DNA of 64,000 nt from Scedosporium boydii. Taxonomy: Eukaryota > Ascomycota > Sordariomycetes > Microascales > Microascaceae. Shown piece after piece: positions 25,334 through 36,106 of this stretch. Numbering within the stretch: the first letter of the stretch is position 1; each line of letters opens with the position of its first letter. Location: NCBI GenBank assembly GCA_002221725.1, contig NJFT01000182.1, positions 1-64,000 of the forward strand, written 5' to 3'. The position numbers were made by a program, and so were the translations under genes. The notes beneath the pieces were generated by a model, which searched no databases, was not told the origin of the DNA, and saw nothing but the letters and a program-made list of their open reading frames with translations.

Positions 25334-26065
25334 ATGGGTAGACTTCACAGCAAGGGCAAGGGCATTTCTGCCTCCGCCATCCCCTATTCCCGCAACCCCC
25401 CTGCGTGGCTCAAGGCCTCTCCCGACCAGGTCGCCGAGCAGATCTGCAAGCTCGCCAGGAAGGGCGCCTCCCCCTCTCAGATTGGAGTTGTCCTCCGTGA
25501 CGCCCACGGTGTTGCCCAGGTCAAGACCATCACCGGTATGTCGAGACTGGATTATCAATTGGGAGTAGGATTGAGACTAACCTGAACTTTTGCGCAATGT
25601 AGGTAACAAGATTCTCCGTATCCTTAAGTCTCACGGTACGATCGTTCCGCCTTGAACATATACAGCGAAGCGCATGGGTTTCCGCCCGAAATACATCTTG
25701 CCTCGCCCCCAAGAGCGAAAGCTCTTGTGGAATGCCTCTGTTGGTCACGGCTGACAGTGTGATCTTTGTACAGGCCTCGCCCCCGAACTCCCTGAGGACC
25801 TCTACAACTTGATCAAGAAGGTTTGTATCAACCAGTCGCTCCCTCCTCTCATGTCTTGGGGCATAACTAATTGCGCCGCCCCCTCCAATAGGCTGTTGCC
25901 GTCCGAAAGCACCTCGAGCGCAACCGAAAGGATATGGATGCCAAGTTCCGCCTCATTCTCATCGAGTCCAGGATCCACCGTCTCTCCCGATACTACCGCC
26001 GTGTCGGTAACCTCCCCCCCAACTGGCGATATGAGAGCGCCACTGCCAGCACCCTTGTTGCGTAA
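25334..26065 (+). CDS. RPS13: 40S ribosomal protein S13 (uS15)
   Basis: Predicted exons are 25334-25535, 25603-25635, 25774-25820 and 25892-26065, giving 151 aa, the standard length of eukaryotic S13. Exon 2 is only 33 nt. Introns are 67, 138 and 71 nt with donors GTATGT, GTACGA and GTTTGT. The protein is a small-subunit ribosomal protein of the uS15 family. Seen: the N-terminus [12 protein letters not shown], the central [16 protein letters not shown], and the C-terminal [13 protein letters not shown] that contacts rRNA, ending in TLVA. The start ATG has an AAAATGG context. Intron 2 was inspected for a C/D snoRNA, because RPS13 introns host snoRNAs in animals, but no paired C and D boxes were seen. 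Confidence 0.98.
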
Positions 26066-26463
26066 ATGAAGTCTGGAAAAGGCTCGCAAATGCATGTGAC
26101 GGTTCTCCCGGCAGTTATGGAGTTGGGGAAAAGGAAATTGCATTTCGCAGCGGTGATCGCTGCTATGGTTCTATGAAAAATTATTGCACTTGAGCTTTCG
26201 CAACCAAAAATAAAGGGTGTTGCTTGGTTCATGCCTCGCATGGTTAAAATTTAAAGTGAAGAAGAATAAAAATCCGTTGTCATCACCTCATTAACATCGA
26301 AGTGGTATCGTGATCAGTCCACTCCCCGGCACAGTATATTCTCCTCCTTTTTTATTGTAACGATCCTGGAACGCCTCGCCCGAACGTACCGTACCGTATG
26401 ACGGTGGCCATGCTCTTACTACGCTCAAAATAATGCTTCGAATTCTCAAGGTCCCCGGCCTCG
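26066..26463. other. Convergent 3' spacer, RPS13 / SDC1
   Basis: The 398 bp between two converging stop codons hold both 3' UTRs. It is A+T-rich around 26160-26360, as expected for 3' processing signals. No gene was found. Confidence 0.6.
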
Positions 26464-27072
26464 TCATGCTGAAGCTGTTTCGCCATTAGATCTGTCGACC
26501 TTTGGTGTGTCTTGTACCTCTTTCGTCCTTTGCGCAACAATTTCAGCGTGGCGCTCAAGGAGGTATTCTCCAAGAATTCGAAGGGGGTCTTCCGGGCTAT
26601 TCAAACCAAAGTCTATGTTAGCGCGTGCAAGCAGTAGGCGAAAAGAGATTAATGATGTTACTTACAGGTGGTCCGGGTCCTGGAAGAGCAGCTTACAGCC
26701 CGCGGTGAGACTAGGGCATACTTTCTCGTTTAGATACTGGCGAATGTTGGCGGGCCTCGTCGATGGTAAGGTGTTGGAGGCGGAATCCCGATCGGCGCCG
26801 TCGATTGTGGGCTCTGGTACAAGAGGAGGCTCCTAAATTTCGTCTCAAGTTAGTCCTCCGCTAGTTCCCTTCACAATGCACGGTCGTTCCCAAGAACCCA
26901 GCAGATAGAAACTTGAGAGGCGGTGACGAACAGGAACAGGAAGACGGCTGTCTGCATCGGTCATTGCGACGTCTGTGCTGGTGGTGGATGCTGGGGGGGC
27001 TGGAGCAGGAGGGGTATCAGACACGACAGCAGAGGCGTTGGGAGAGGGATTGGCGTTTGTGGGATCGGTCAT
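26464..27072 (-). CDS. SDC1: COMPASS complex subunit Sdc1 (Dpy-30 motif)
   Basis: Predicted exons (minus strand) are 27072-26932, 26832-26666 and 26596-26464, giving 146 aa. Residues 1-70 are Pro/Ala/Thr-rich and probably disordered. Residues about 75-118 form a Dpy-30 dimerisation motif (NIRQYLNEKVCPSLTAG, then the second helix EDPLRILGEYLLERH). Known role: Dpy-30/Sdc1 binds Bre2/Ash2 in the Set1 histone H3K4 methyltransferase complex in the nucleus. The second intron (69 nt) is canonical (GTAAGT donor). The first is less certain: the acceptor after ATTTAG and the CTAAC branch are clear, but the in-frame donor chosen (GTTCGT at 26931) is weak, so residues 40-50 may differ. It is convergent with RPS13 and divergent from FAN1. 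Confidence 0.86.
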
Positions 27073-27415
27073 GGTCTCGGTAATGGGTCAGGAGATAAAG
27101 TCGGCTGAGACACGAAAAGAATATTGACAAGGGCGGTCAATGGCGAAGATGTACTAAGGTAGTCCAGCAGAACAAAGGTCCAGAAAGGGCATGAGATGAG
27201 CAGCGTGGTTCGTCGTCAACTTTCCATGTTCGTACTTATCGATAAGAGCTGCACCACGTGATATCGCGTGGAACCTGGCGTCTGGCTTTGGGATGGAGAA
27301 ACGCGTGGCATTCTCAAACTCTATTTTAGCGTGTGCCGAGATTGATCACATCCAGCCTTCAAGTCCAATTCTAACGTCTCTCAAATAAGGGTTGTTTCTC
27401 ATTCTCAGTACTAAG
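27073..27415. promoter_or_regulatory. Shared divergent promoter, SDC1 / FAN1
   Basis: 343 bp separate the two start codons. A CACGTG box lies at 27255-27260, inside an imperfect inverted repeat with arms CCACG and CGTGG (27254-27271). This is a plausible bHLH-type binding site serving one or both genes. Confidence 0.55.
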
Positions 27416-29976
27416 ATGGATGCCTTTCTAAGGAGGAAGTTGACCCTGCAGACTTCTCAAGTAATACAATCCTGTGGAAATTCTCTCCAGGTTGCCGTGG
27501 ACGATCGGGAGCGACCTGCCAAGAAACGCCGTCTCTCCAATGACACACAATCTGACACCGAGGTTCGAAGCGCAAGGGAGCCGGAGGGAGTTGATTCAGT
27601 GGATTCTCCTTTGGTAACCGACTTGGAATTTCTGGGTGATAATAATGACGGCCCAGGCTCGGGGCTAGAAGGCGCTTTTGTGGATATCGGGTCGGGAACT
27701 GAAGTGATAGAAAGCGACGGGGAATCCCAGCCGAAGGAGAATAGCGACACTTCTAAGTCAAGGAGATGGATAAAAGGCCAGAGTTCTATTTATGTCGACG
27801 CCTTCAACCTGGCCTTGGACACCGTCCTGGAAGATGAGTCGCATCTTTTTGATGAGCGGGAGCGACGCGTTTTTGACGAGTGGAAGGGTCTTGATTATCA
27901 AACTCAGTACCTGTGCGCATCTCTCTTTGAACCGGAGACTTTCAGAATCTGACTAGGGCCTATAGGTATGTACGACTATTTCTGAGAAAGACGGCATCAT
28001 GGCACCGGATCAATCGTTTGGGTTATTACGACGATATCTCAGATATGGGCCGCGCCGTTTCAGCCCTGCAACAACTCCGATCTCTTCCCGAATCCGTTCT
28101 GAGCCCTTCCCAAGAAATCCAATGTGGCCTGGAGCTGGAAGATGTCTGTATAGAAGATTCTTTTGTGTTTGCTGATTCCTCTGAGTCCCATATAACGTCA
28201 GTTGAGGATGCTGCTGGCCTTCTCAACTTTGAAGAAATGAAAATGATTGCCAAAGAGTGGAAGCTTCAAGGGAAAACCAAGTCAGAGCTTTCACAAGCAC
28301 TCTGCCGGACAAGTAAACAACAGGCTAGGTTGTTTTCTCTCGGTATCAGACGCTCCGGGTCCTCTACTTCGTTCTTGGAGGGCGAGTATCGGGACGAAGT
28401 TCCCTGCGCTGGGCCTGAACAGCGGGGAGAGGACAGAAGAGGATTGTTTCTCGACAAGGTTGCGGATATCACTGGCCCTTGCATCAGAATATCACCCACG
28501 ACTTTTAAGTTGTTCGAGAGAGTCCATTTAGTCTTCTACAGATCGACAGAGTGGACTGAAAACTCTCTAACAACAATTATCTTGTCGAAGATATCCCGCA
28601 GAAATTTCGCAAATTACTTAGTCGGCCGCACTTCCAACATCTTCGCCTCGCGGTCGCACATTCTCAAGTTTGAAGCCGCCATTAGGCTTGAAGCCGAAGT
28701 CGATAATATCTTAGAGTCGGACAATCTTCCCGGAGAAAAAGGGTTTCACAAAGTCATTGAGCTATTTGAGGGCATTTATCCTTTCTGGAAGAAGCTTGTG
28801 GCGGAGGAGCAGGTCAAGGAAGATACCATTTATGAATACGGCGAAGGTGCGTACCTTCGCAGGTTCACCGCTACACATGCCCTTACTCGAATCGTTCATA
28901 AAGCCGCGTATTGTTTTGGGCGGCTCAAGAACTATAAGAGAGAGTATGATCTCCTCGTCGAGCTACTCGGGCAGAGGCTCTTTCATACAGCTAGACGCGG
29001 AAGTTGGTATCAGCGTAAGGCACTTTTGGAAGAGCACTACATGTTTGCAGTTGATGCTGCGCCTATATCTAGTGACGAAGAGCAACAGAAAAAGCACTGG
29101 GGGAGGAAAGGTGTGGAAACATGCGAAGTCGCACTCCAGGACAACGAGTGCCACTTGATCTACCACTACGACCTGCAGAAACGCCTCGTCAAACTCGAGA
29201 AGAGATTGCGAGTTCCCCGCAGACTCCAGCACGATTTTAGACATGTACGGCTCGACGAACCTCTTCAGCATACCGTTGAAGGGATCCAAATCAAGCACGA
29301 GAACATTGTCCCGAAGAAGGGAAAGGCACCCAGTACCAAGACGGTATGGGTGGACGAACTAGAAGACGAGGGTGAGTGCAGCGTGGAGGAAATGTGTCTC
29401 AGCTGGTATCGAAGCCTCGGGTGGAAAGGATACCACTCGGAAGGAGGCATCGTTCGTACTTTGTTTGCATATCTATTCTTCGACATCATCTTCCTCTACG
29501 TTCCGAACGTCTTCCAGACGGCCTACCAGTCCTGTCCCCTCGATTTGCACACAGACTCGTTCTATCCTACACGAGCGTCGGAGATCAACCGGCGCCTTGT
29601 CGAGATCTCGAACGGTGGTGCCGAGCGTATTCTCCGAGAAGTATACGAACGGGAGTGTGATCGGAAGACGTGCGTCGTGGGGCTTAACTGGGATTTTGAC
29701 GTGGATGACCTCGCCGAGCTTGTTAGCTGCTTCGAGGGGGAGGCTCTGGCGGCCATCTGCAAGGTGATGGCGCAGGAGTACCGTCAGCGAGGCGGAGGCA
29801 TGCCCGATCTCATCTTGTGGAGGACGCAGCCTCAGAAGGAGTGTATGTTTGCCGAAGTCAAGAGCGCGAACGATCGCCTCAGCGATACTCAACGGCTTTG
29901 GATTCATGTGCTTATGGGGGCCGGAGTCAAAGTGGCTCTGTGCAACGCCATAGCCAAGGAGGTTAGGGTAGTGTAG
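27416..29976 (+). CDS. FAN1: Fanconi-associated nuclease 1 homologue (VRR-NUC)
   Basis: Two exons, 27416-27912 and 27966-29976, give 835 aa. The 53-nt intron has a less common donor (GTGCGC). It was chosen because it restores the family sequence QYLYVRLFLRK across the junction. FAN1 is a structure-specific 5' flap endo/exonuclease in interstrand-crosslink repair. Seen: a basic N-terminus with KKRR, the helical entry segment ending RINRLGYYDDISD, a long helical middle region, and a C-terminal VRR-NUC domain with a PD-(D/E)xK centre: Asp780 in GGMPDLILW, Glu796 and Lys798 in FAEVKSANDRLS. All three catalytic positions are present, so it looks active. No N-terminal ubiquitin-binding zinc finger like that of the human protein is visible. 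The first in-frame ATG is at 27416. Confidence 0.95.
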
Positions 29977-32900
29977 TCTGCTTCCTAACAAACTGTTACA
30001 TTACATTGTAACATTGTAAATAGGGACTGTGGTTATTACTTCACTTGATGCACAATAGCGACAATGATCCGTACTTCGCTTCCCCATGTCTGTGCAATTT
30101 CTCGGGTTACCTACTTCGTAAATAGATTCGGATATTACCGATCAAAGGCATATGAGCAACTTATGTCTAACTTACCGAGAAACAGAAAGGGGGCCGGGGA
30201 GCGCTTTAAGCCAAGAAACGGTTTATGGAGACTATCATTTCCCTTGCCCTTCGTCCGCAGCATCGATTCCTTCGTACGGCAGGCAGTAAATGAAGGAAGG
30301 GCCTTTACACGTACTCCTTACGAAGCCTGCCAAGAGGCCATGCGTCGTGTCTTTCCTCTTTTTTTTTAACCAAAGTAGGAAATTACTACCGAGGTAGAGA
30401 GAATCAACTAAAATTAGCTGAATGCTCTGCAGATCATCTTGGAATGTTCGATGGAGCTTCCTGTCTCCACGCCGCGAGCCAACGACGATGACGAGAATCA
30501 ATCGCTCATTTCCCATCCTGGCGGGGAAGGGGTTCGAGAGCTGCTTGAAACATGAAGTCCGAAAATAGGTCATTGAGACGTTTGTGCCCCTTTCCGTAAA
30601 TGTGTCAGGGTGTATGGTTTTTTTGGGGGCCAGGTTCCCCTTGTTTCAAGCGCTGTGATGTTTCAGGAAGAGGTGCTCTCCGCCTCTATAATTATCCATA
30701 ATATCCGACAAGAACACACCCCAATACGGACTTAACAACTCGTGTTATAGGTCCCATTTCCTCTCCAGAAAAAAAAAAGGCGGAGAATTTGGAGGCCATT
30801 GGCCAATGGCCTCTCAAGAGACTGGGGAACGCTCTGGTGGGAGCCTCTCGGCTCGCGAACGGACGGGCATTGACTCGTGAAGAAACACTGAAGGCGTGCA
30901 TATTGTAGTAGCGGATGCGGGTTGGTGAAGTCGTCACATTGTGACTGTTGTTTCGGTGATTTGAGATTGGCCCCGTGTGCAGCGGAGGAGGGGCGGGAAG
31001 AGTCTCGCAATGAAGGCCTGGGAGAAAGCGAATCGGCATCGTAACCTACGTACGAAGTATTAAACGATGGTTCAACGGTCTACGTATGCTGGTACAGGGT
31101 TGCTAGGCTAGGAGAAAACTGTGTGTTCTTTCGGATAGAAACGGTCACTTTCTAAGTTGCATCTACGAAGGAAGTTCTAACTAATACGAAATCCAACAGA
31201 TCTTCCCAGCATCGGATCAGAATTGATTCCCATGCAAACCATAATACCCCAGGACCAGAGCTAACTGAAGATTTCTTGTTTTTTTCTTTTTTCCCTCCTG
31301 TGCTGCTTTCGGGAGTTGAATGCATCCTGTCGGGTACCAGACCCTATCACCGACAGCCAGGGCAAGAACACTCTCCGGCCGGGCGAGCCAGTTGCGTTCA
31401 CGACCAGACGACACAACTACCGATCACTACACCCCTAACCCAATACCTTATCCTTGGGACGAAAGCTGGTCCCGGCGCTATCCCGGCCCCCGTTACCCAG
31501 CAATACCAGCCGTTCTAATACTTGATCCTCCTGGCTCAATAATTCCTCCCTCCCCACTGCCCCGGACCTGGCTAGATGAGCTCGAAGCGCCCTGCGATGC
31601 TTACTCGTCGTTTCCACGCTATGATGCACTAAATTACCGAGATGCGCCCTCCCCGGCAGCGGTGCTGGTGTGATGGGCTTTTTTTTACGCCCCATTAGCA
31701 AAAATAGTGTGCCGGTTAGTTAAAGGATCATCACGATCGTGCTCGTCCGGTATCTGTCTCCGAAGTACTTCGTAGATTGAGAGCATTGAGAGGATCGACG
31801 ATGGGAGGCGAATCGAAACAAGGAAGTCCAAGTATTATTGCCCTGTTTGGAACGAGGGATTTCCTGCACAATTAGGCAGCCCTAGGCCTCGCTAGTTGCA
31901 GCCACTGATCGTTCTATTGACTTTTGTGTTACGCACAAAGCCGTGAGATTGGAGGCCTTGAGCATCACTTATATCACGACAGGAGTACCTCGGTATTTCG
32001 ACGACAATTGCAGGTCGATACAATTGTCCATCCAAGTAGATACAATTGTAACTGACCCCAAACCGTCCACAGAAGCAGGAAAACAAAGTATCTTGGGCAT
32101 CCGAGAGAACTTCCGTCTCGTCCTCCTCTCCCTACCTCGTCGCCCTTTCCCATCCATTTCTCGTCACATTTTCCTCCACCCTTCCAATTGTCTCCCCCCC
32201 CTTCCCCATCCGGTCTCTAGTGTCTCTGCTCCCTAATGCACACGCCCCCTCCGCCCCGCCCCTCGGCGCTTAAGTTGTTTCTCACCTGGCCAATCGCCGG
32301 ACGCGGAGCAGACGATTTCAGAACTTTTCAGTTGACATGCTTTCTGCGGGAGCGGGCTCGTCGCTGGCCAATCACCGCGTCTGTTGTCCCCTGTACATTT
32401 GGAAGGGCTTCTGCAAAAAACGTCACGCCCTGTCAGGCGCTTAAAATTCATCAAACCTCAATCCTTGTGTGCCAGTGTCTGCGTTGGTCCTCGCCCTCTC
32501 TCTCCTGTCTCTTGCCTGCTTGTCTGCCCGACATCCGATACAATTGTACAAAGTGCGAGAGTGCGCGTTGTTTCTTCGGCAAAACAACAAACAATGGGAA
32601 GAAAAAAAAAAATACACATTGCCTCTTTCAGGAAGAGGCGTAGCCACTACCAATCACTTTCTCTCACACCGCGAAAGTACTTCGTATGTTCGAAGCCTCG
32701 GACAGGTCTATGATCAAAGCAGCTGCGAGAAACAAGTAGGTGTCCGAAGTCACTGACACAGAGGATGATCCCCTCTCTCTCCCCTGCGCTCTGTCCTGCC
32801 CGCCGTTTTTTCTTGCCTCTCTCGTTCCAGAGAACACGCGCTATCCAAGGTGAGTGACGGTCCTCTCATCCTGTGGCCCGCACCACGGCCCAAAGTAGAA

Positions 32901-35440
32901 AAGCGCATTAGTTCCTGTTTGCCTGCCGTCACACGCTTCAAGTTCCTCTCACTATTGTATTACCGCTATCCGTGCTGCTATTACTGCTTGAGGCCTCTCT
33001 ATACGACTCACTCTCGCCAGTCATGGCTCGGAGCGGGGAAAAGGATCTCATTTGATTACTCCGCACGCACGTCGAAATGGAAGAACTACCTTGCATCAAG
33101 TAGTAGCATTTTCGTGCTCGAGAGCACGGCAGGGTCAGACTTCTCACCAATCCCGAGATGAATGTCTGTTCTGGCCGCTCCGCCGCCGACCAGCATGACG
33201 AAGTCGTAGATGAACCATAAAAATAGGCAGCCATCGTAACCCGCTCATCCTCAAAGAGGGGGGGAATAATGTCCATCAAGTGGCTGGAAGATCCTGACCC
33301 TTTACCTTTACCCCCTCCCACGAGATATCCGGCGTCTAGCAGTGCGAGTAGATCAGACCTCCCACCCCGCCCCTCCTCCTCGTACACATGTCAAGCATGG
33401 GATGTGATAGGGCGAAGAAGCAAGGTCTAGTAAGCACCAGCCCTTTTCCATCACCCGGCGTTCGTGGCCGAGAAGGTGGGGATCTAAGATGGATATTTCC
33501 CCCCTCCCCAAGTAGCCTCCCTGGTCCTCTCGTGCCGCCTCCCCATCCCTCTCCCGTGATCATCGAGAGTGTGATGGGGGAAGAAACGAGTGGCCACCCG
33601 GACCAATTCCAGAAGGGCGCTCTAAGAATGGCCCAGCTGAGGCCTCCCTTTACCCAAGACGTGGATCCCCGATGCAAGACATCGTTTCTATTTGGAGAAT
33701 CGGTAACGAACAAAAAGATGAAAACAGGAAAAAGTGGGTGGGAGCTAGCGTATTTTCCCCTTTTAGATCGGGAGGGGCGATGGTGGCTTCAAGACAAAGC
33801 ACAGGCGTACCCGAGTCATCTGGACATCCGCTGCATGTCTCAAGTCTCGAGCATCAATTTCAGTAGGCCAATATATCCCAAATGGTTATGTTGAACGTTG
33901 GAGGATGCCCTGCCCTTAACTCCAAAAAAATGAGGTGCGGAATCATCATCGCGGCTGTATTAGTAGCACGCTCTCGGAAAGGTCGTCCGAAATATGCAGA
34001 AGGGGAGCAGGTGCATTTAGGCCCCCAAACCTCTGCTTTCCGTGAATTATACATATCAAATGCCACTCTACTATGGAAAGGATAAAAATAAGTCGAAGAT
34101 GGAGAGAAGCCGGGAGACGAAGAGTGAGAGAGAACCAACAGCATATGTCGTGCACCCCTTTTTACACCCATCAACTCGCAACCTTGTTAGTCGCACAGAT
34201 CAAATTCCATTTAACCCGAGTACTCTTCTCTCTCTGCGAGGCAACGCGATGGCTGATTTCCCGCATCTGGGTAAAGTTGGGCTGCTCAAGCGAAGGTGTG
34301 GACGTGTGCTCGTTGGTAAATCAACACCGTCAGTTTGGCGATAAAGAATGTATCAATTTTTAGAATCAACACATTTTTGGAACGACCATCTATCAAATCC
34401 ATCTCGCCATGCCGTTGGCTCAAAACGGGACACCCATTTTTAATTAATCGCGGGGCGATAAATATAGAAATTACTGCTAATATTCACAACCAAGTACAAA
34501 TCACATTTAGATAGAATGAATAGTTAGGAGAAGCAAGGTGCATTGATTGATGTATTTGGATTTTTTTATCGTTTGTGGATCAAATCGGTGCACTGCAGCT
34601 CCTGTCGTGCAGTCTCCAAGTTACATACATTTGACCAGGTTATCTAGTTCATGTTGGCGGACTCGGCCCCCGTCACCAACTCCACAGCTTCCCAAATGCC
34701 ATTTGCTTTTGCTTTCAACTTGAGAGACATCTCAAGGAGACACGGCGAAAGCGTGAAGATGGATAATAAAAAGAAACAAAAAGAATAAGAGCCTTCCCGA
34801 ATGATATTCCGCCGTTCCGACCGTGTTTAAGAACGCCATCCCACGTAAAATCGAGAGCATAGGCAATAAAGCCAGTGTTGCTGCTGCCTCCGCCTCGTTT
34901 CAACAGGGGAAAGAAACACCCCCAAAAAGTACATGACTCCAAGGAATCCCCCAGTAGTAGGAAGCCTGTATAGAAAGAAATGCCTTCCAAACAAGCGCAC
35001 ATTGTGCCAAAATTTTCCGCCGTCCCTGCTCAATACGCCAAAGTATCCATCGTTTTCGGGCCATGGGGCAAGAAAGGAAATTAAATTTCCAAAAAGACGC
35101 CCGAGAAGGAGTTGAAGAGGAATCTCGCCATCGCAAATAGAAATAGACGGAATCAATGGTAAAAGGAAGGGCGACCGAAAAGGAGTGGATAGAAAGAAAA
35201 CAATCATCATGTCATGCCACATCGACGAGGATTGATCGGTAAGGAAGGTGGCGGCGTGTTGCCATGACCTCCTTCATGTCCTTAAAAACCCTCAAACTGA
35301 TGGTGACTCGAAGGTCCCAAAAATCTAAAAACAAAGGAAATGGTGATCGAGATGAAGGATCGATGATGGATTATAACCCGGTGGTTGTTAAAGTCGGTAA
35401 AATAAGAGAGGAAGAGGAAATCGGAAAGTCTCGAGTGCGC
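29977..35440. other. 5.5-kb gene-free region
   Basis: No supported gene. Features seen: TACTTCGTA-type words at 30112, 31051, 31766 and 32678, TACAATTGTA at 32041 and 32539, and a one-mismatch copy at about 32019. At 32230-32550 there is a promoter-like segment with two CCAAT boxes (GGCCAATCGC near 32288 and GGCCAATCAC near 32367) and a C+T-rich stretch, but no convincing coding sequence follows on the + strand. The stretch 34360-34570 is A+T-rich. Confidence 0.5.
30112..32686. repeat. Cluster of short palindromic words
   Basis: Within 2.6 kb there are four exact TACTTCGTA/TACGAAGTA copies (30112, 31051, 31766, 32678) and two exact TACAATTGTA copies (32041, 32539). None is in a gene. See the separate findings on these words. 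Confidence 0.75.
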
Positions 35441-36106
35441 TCACTCGATTTTCCTCCTCTTCCCCTTGGGAGCGGGTGCCATCCTTGGCGTGTAGGTAAC
35501 TGTCCGAGTGATGACTTCTCTGATATGCCGTACGCTCGTTCTTGATGCGGCTTTCGAGCTCTGCTTCTTCATCTCAAACGACCTCGCTTTCAGGGCAGCG
35601 TCCCAGTCGAACTTGGTGTATGACCTTGCGCTAAAAGGCGACCGACCGCTCACGGGAGAATCGTAGTTTGATACAGCCGGCGAAGGCGGAATCTTCAGAC
35701 TGGGAAAGCACTGAGCACCAGTCGCAGGCGCGGACATAGGTAGTTGGGTAAAAGGACTGGGTGGGATTGCTGGCGCAGTCATAGGTAACTTGAAATCAGA
35801 CTTGAAATCCGACTTGAAGTCAAGTCTGGATGAGCAGTCTGACGGGGCTGTCGTAGCTGTCGAAGGCGCGGATCCGGGCGTCGTGTCTCCCGAGAGAGAT
35901 CCCTTGAATATGGCGGGAGAGTTTAGCGACATGTACCTCAGAAAATCGGTGTACGCAAGAGGCGGGCTAATCGGTGTCCTGGTAGGGTCTGCAGACTTGG
36001 GCTTCGCGGATAGTGGCGACTGCGCTGTGATGTGGGAGGGGAAGGAGGCCGTGACCGGCGTGGTTAGCTGTGGCAGCTTCGGTTTGGTGGTGCTTGCGGT
36101 AGCCAT
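35441..36106 (-). CDS. Unrecognised 221-aa Ser/Pro-rich protein
   Basis: A single intact frame from an ATG in good context (CGCCATGGCT), 221 aa. I do not recognise a named domain. The composition is Pro/Ser/Thr/Ala-rich with short linear segments: AYTDFLRYMSLN near residue 50, a DFKSDFKSDFK repeat near residue 100, two related PM(T/S)APA turns, a segment with IPPSPAVSNYDSP, and a strongly basic end running VITRTVTYTPRMAP then KGKRRKIE. Discrete order-prone segments in a disordered background, plus the basic tail, suggest a nuclear adaptor or scaffold; that is inference only. The neighbouring 5.5 kb and 14.3 kb hold no other gene. The upstream minus-strand sequence to about 36400 is C+T-rich, as expected for a leader. 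It could be a regulator with a very large control region. Confidence 0.72.
   Translation of the reverse strand: MATASTTKPKLPQLTTPVTASFPSHITAQSPLSAKPKSADPTRTPISPPLAYTDFLRYMSLNSPAIFKGSLSGDTTPGSAPSTATTAPSDCSSRLDFKSDFKSDFKLPMTAPAIPPSPFTQLPMSAPATGAQCFPSLKIPPSPAVSNYDSPVSGRSPFSARSYTKFDWDAALKARSFEMKKQSSKAASRTSVRHIREVITRTVTYTPRMAPAPKGKRRKIE

Noticed and set aside
25636..25773. Possible intronic snoRNA in RPS13 intron 2
   Set aside because: The intron is longer than its neighbours but no paired C and D boxes or H/ACA structure could be seen.
32592..32713. Short + strand frame beginning MGRKKK, resembling a MADS-box start
   Set aside because: The resemblance ends after a few residues, the rest does not match a MADS domain and the frame stops after 39 codons.
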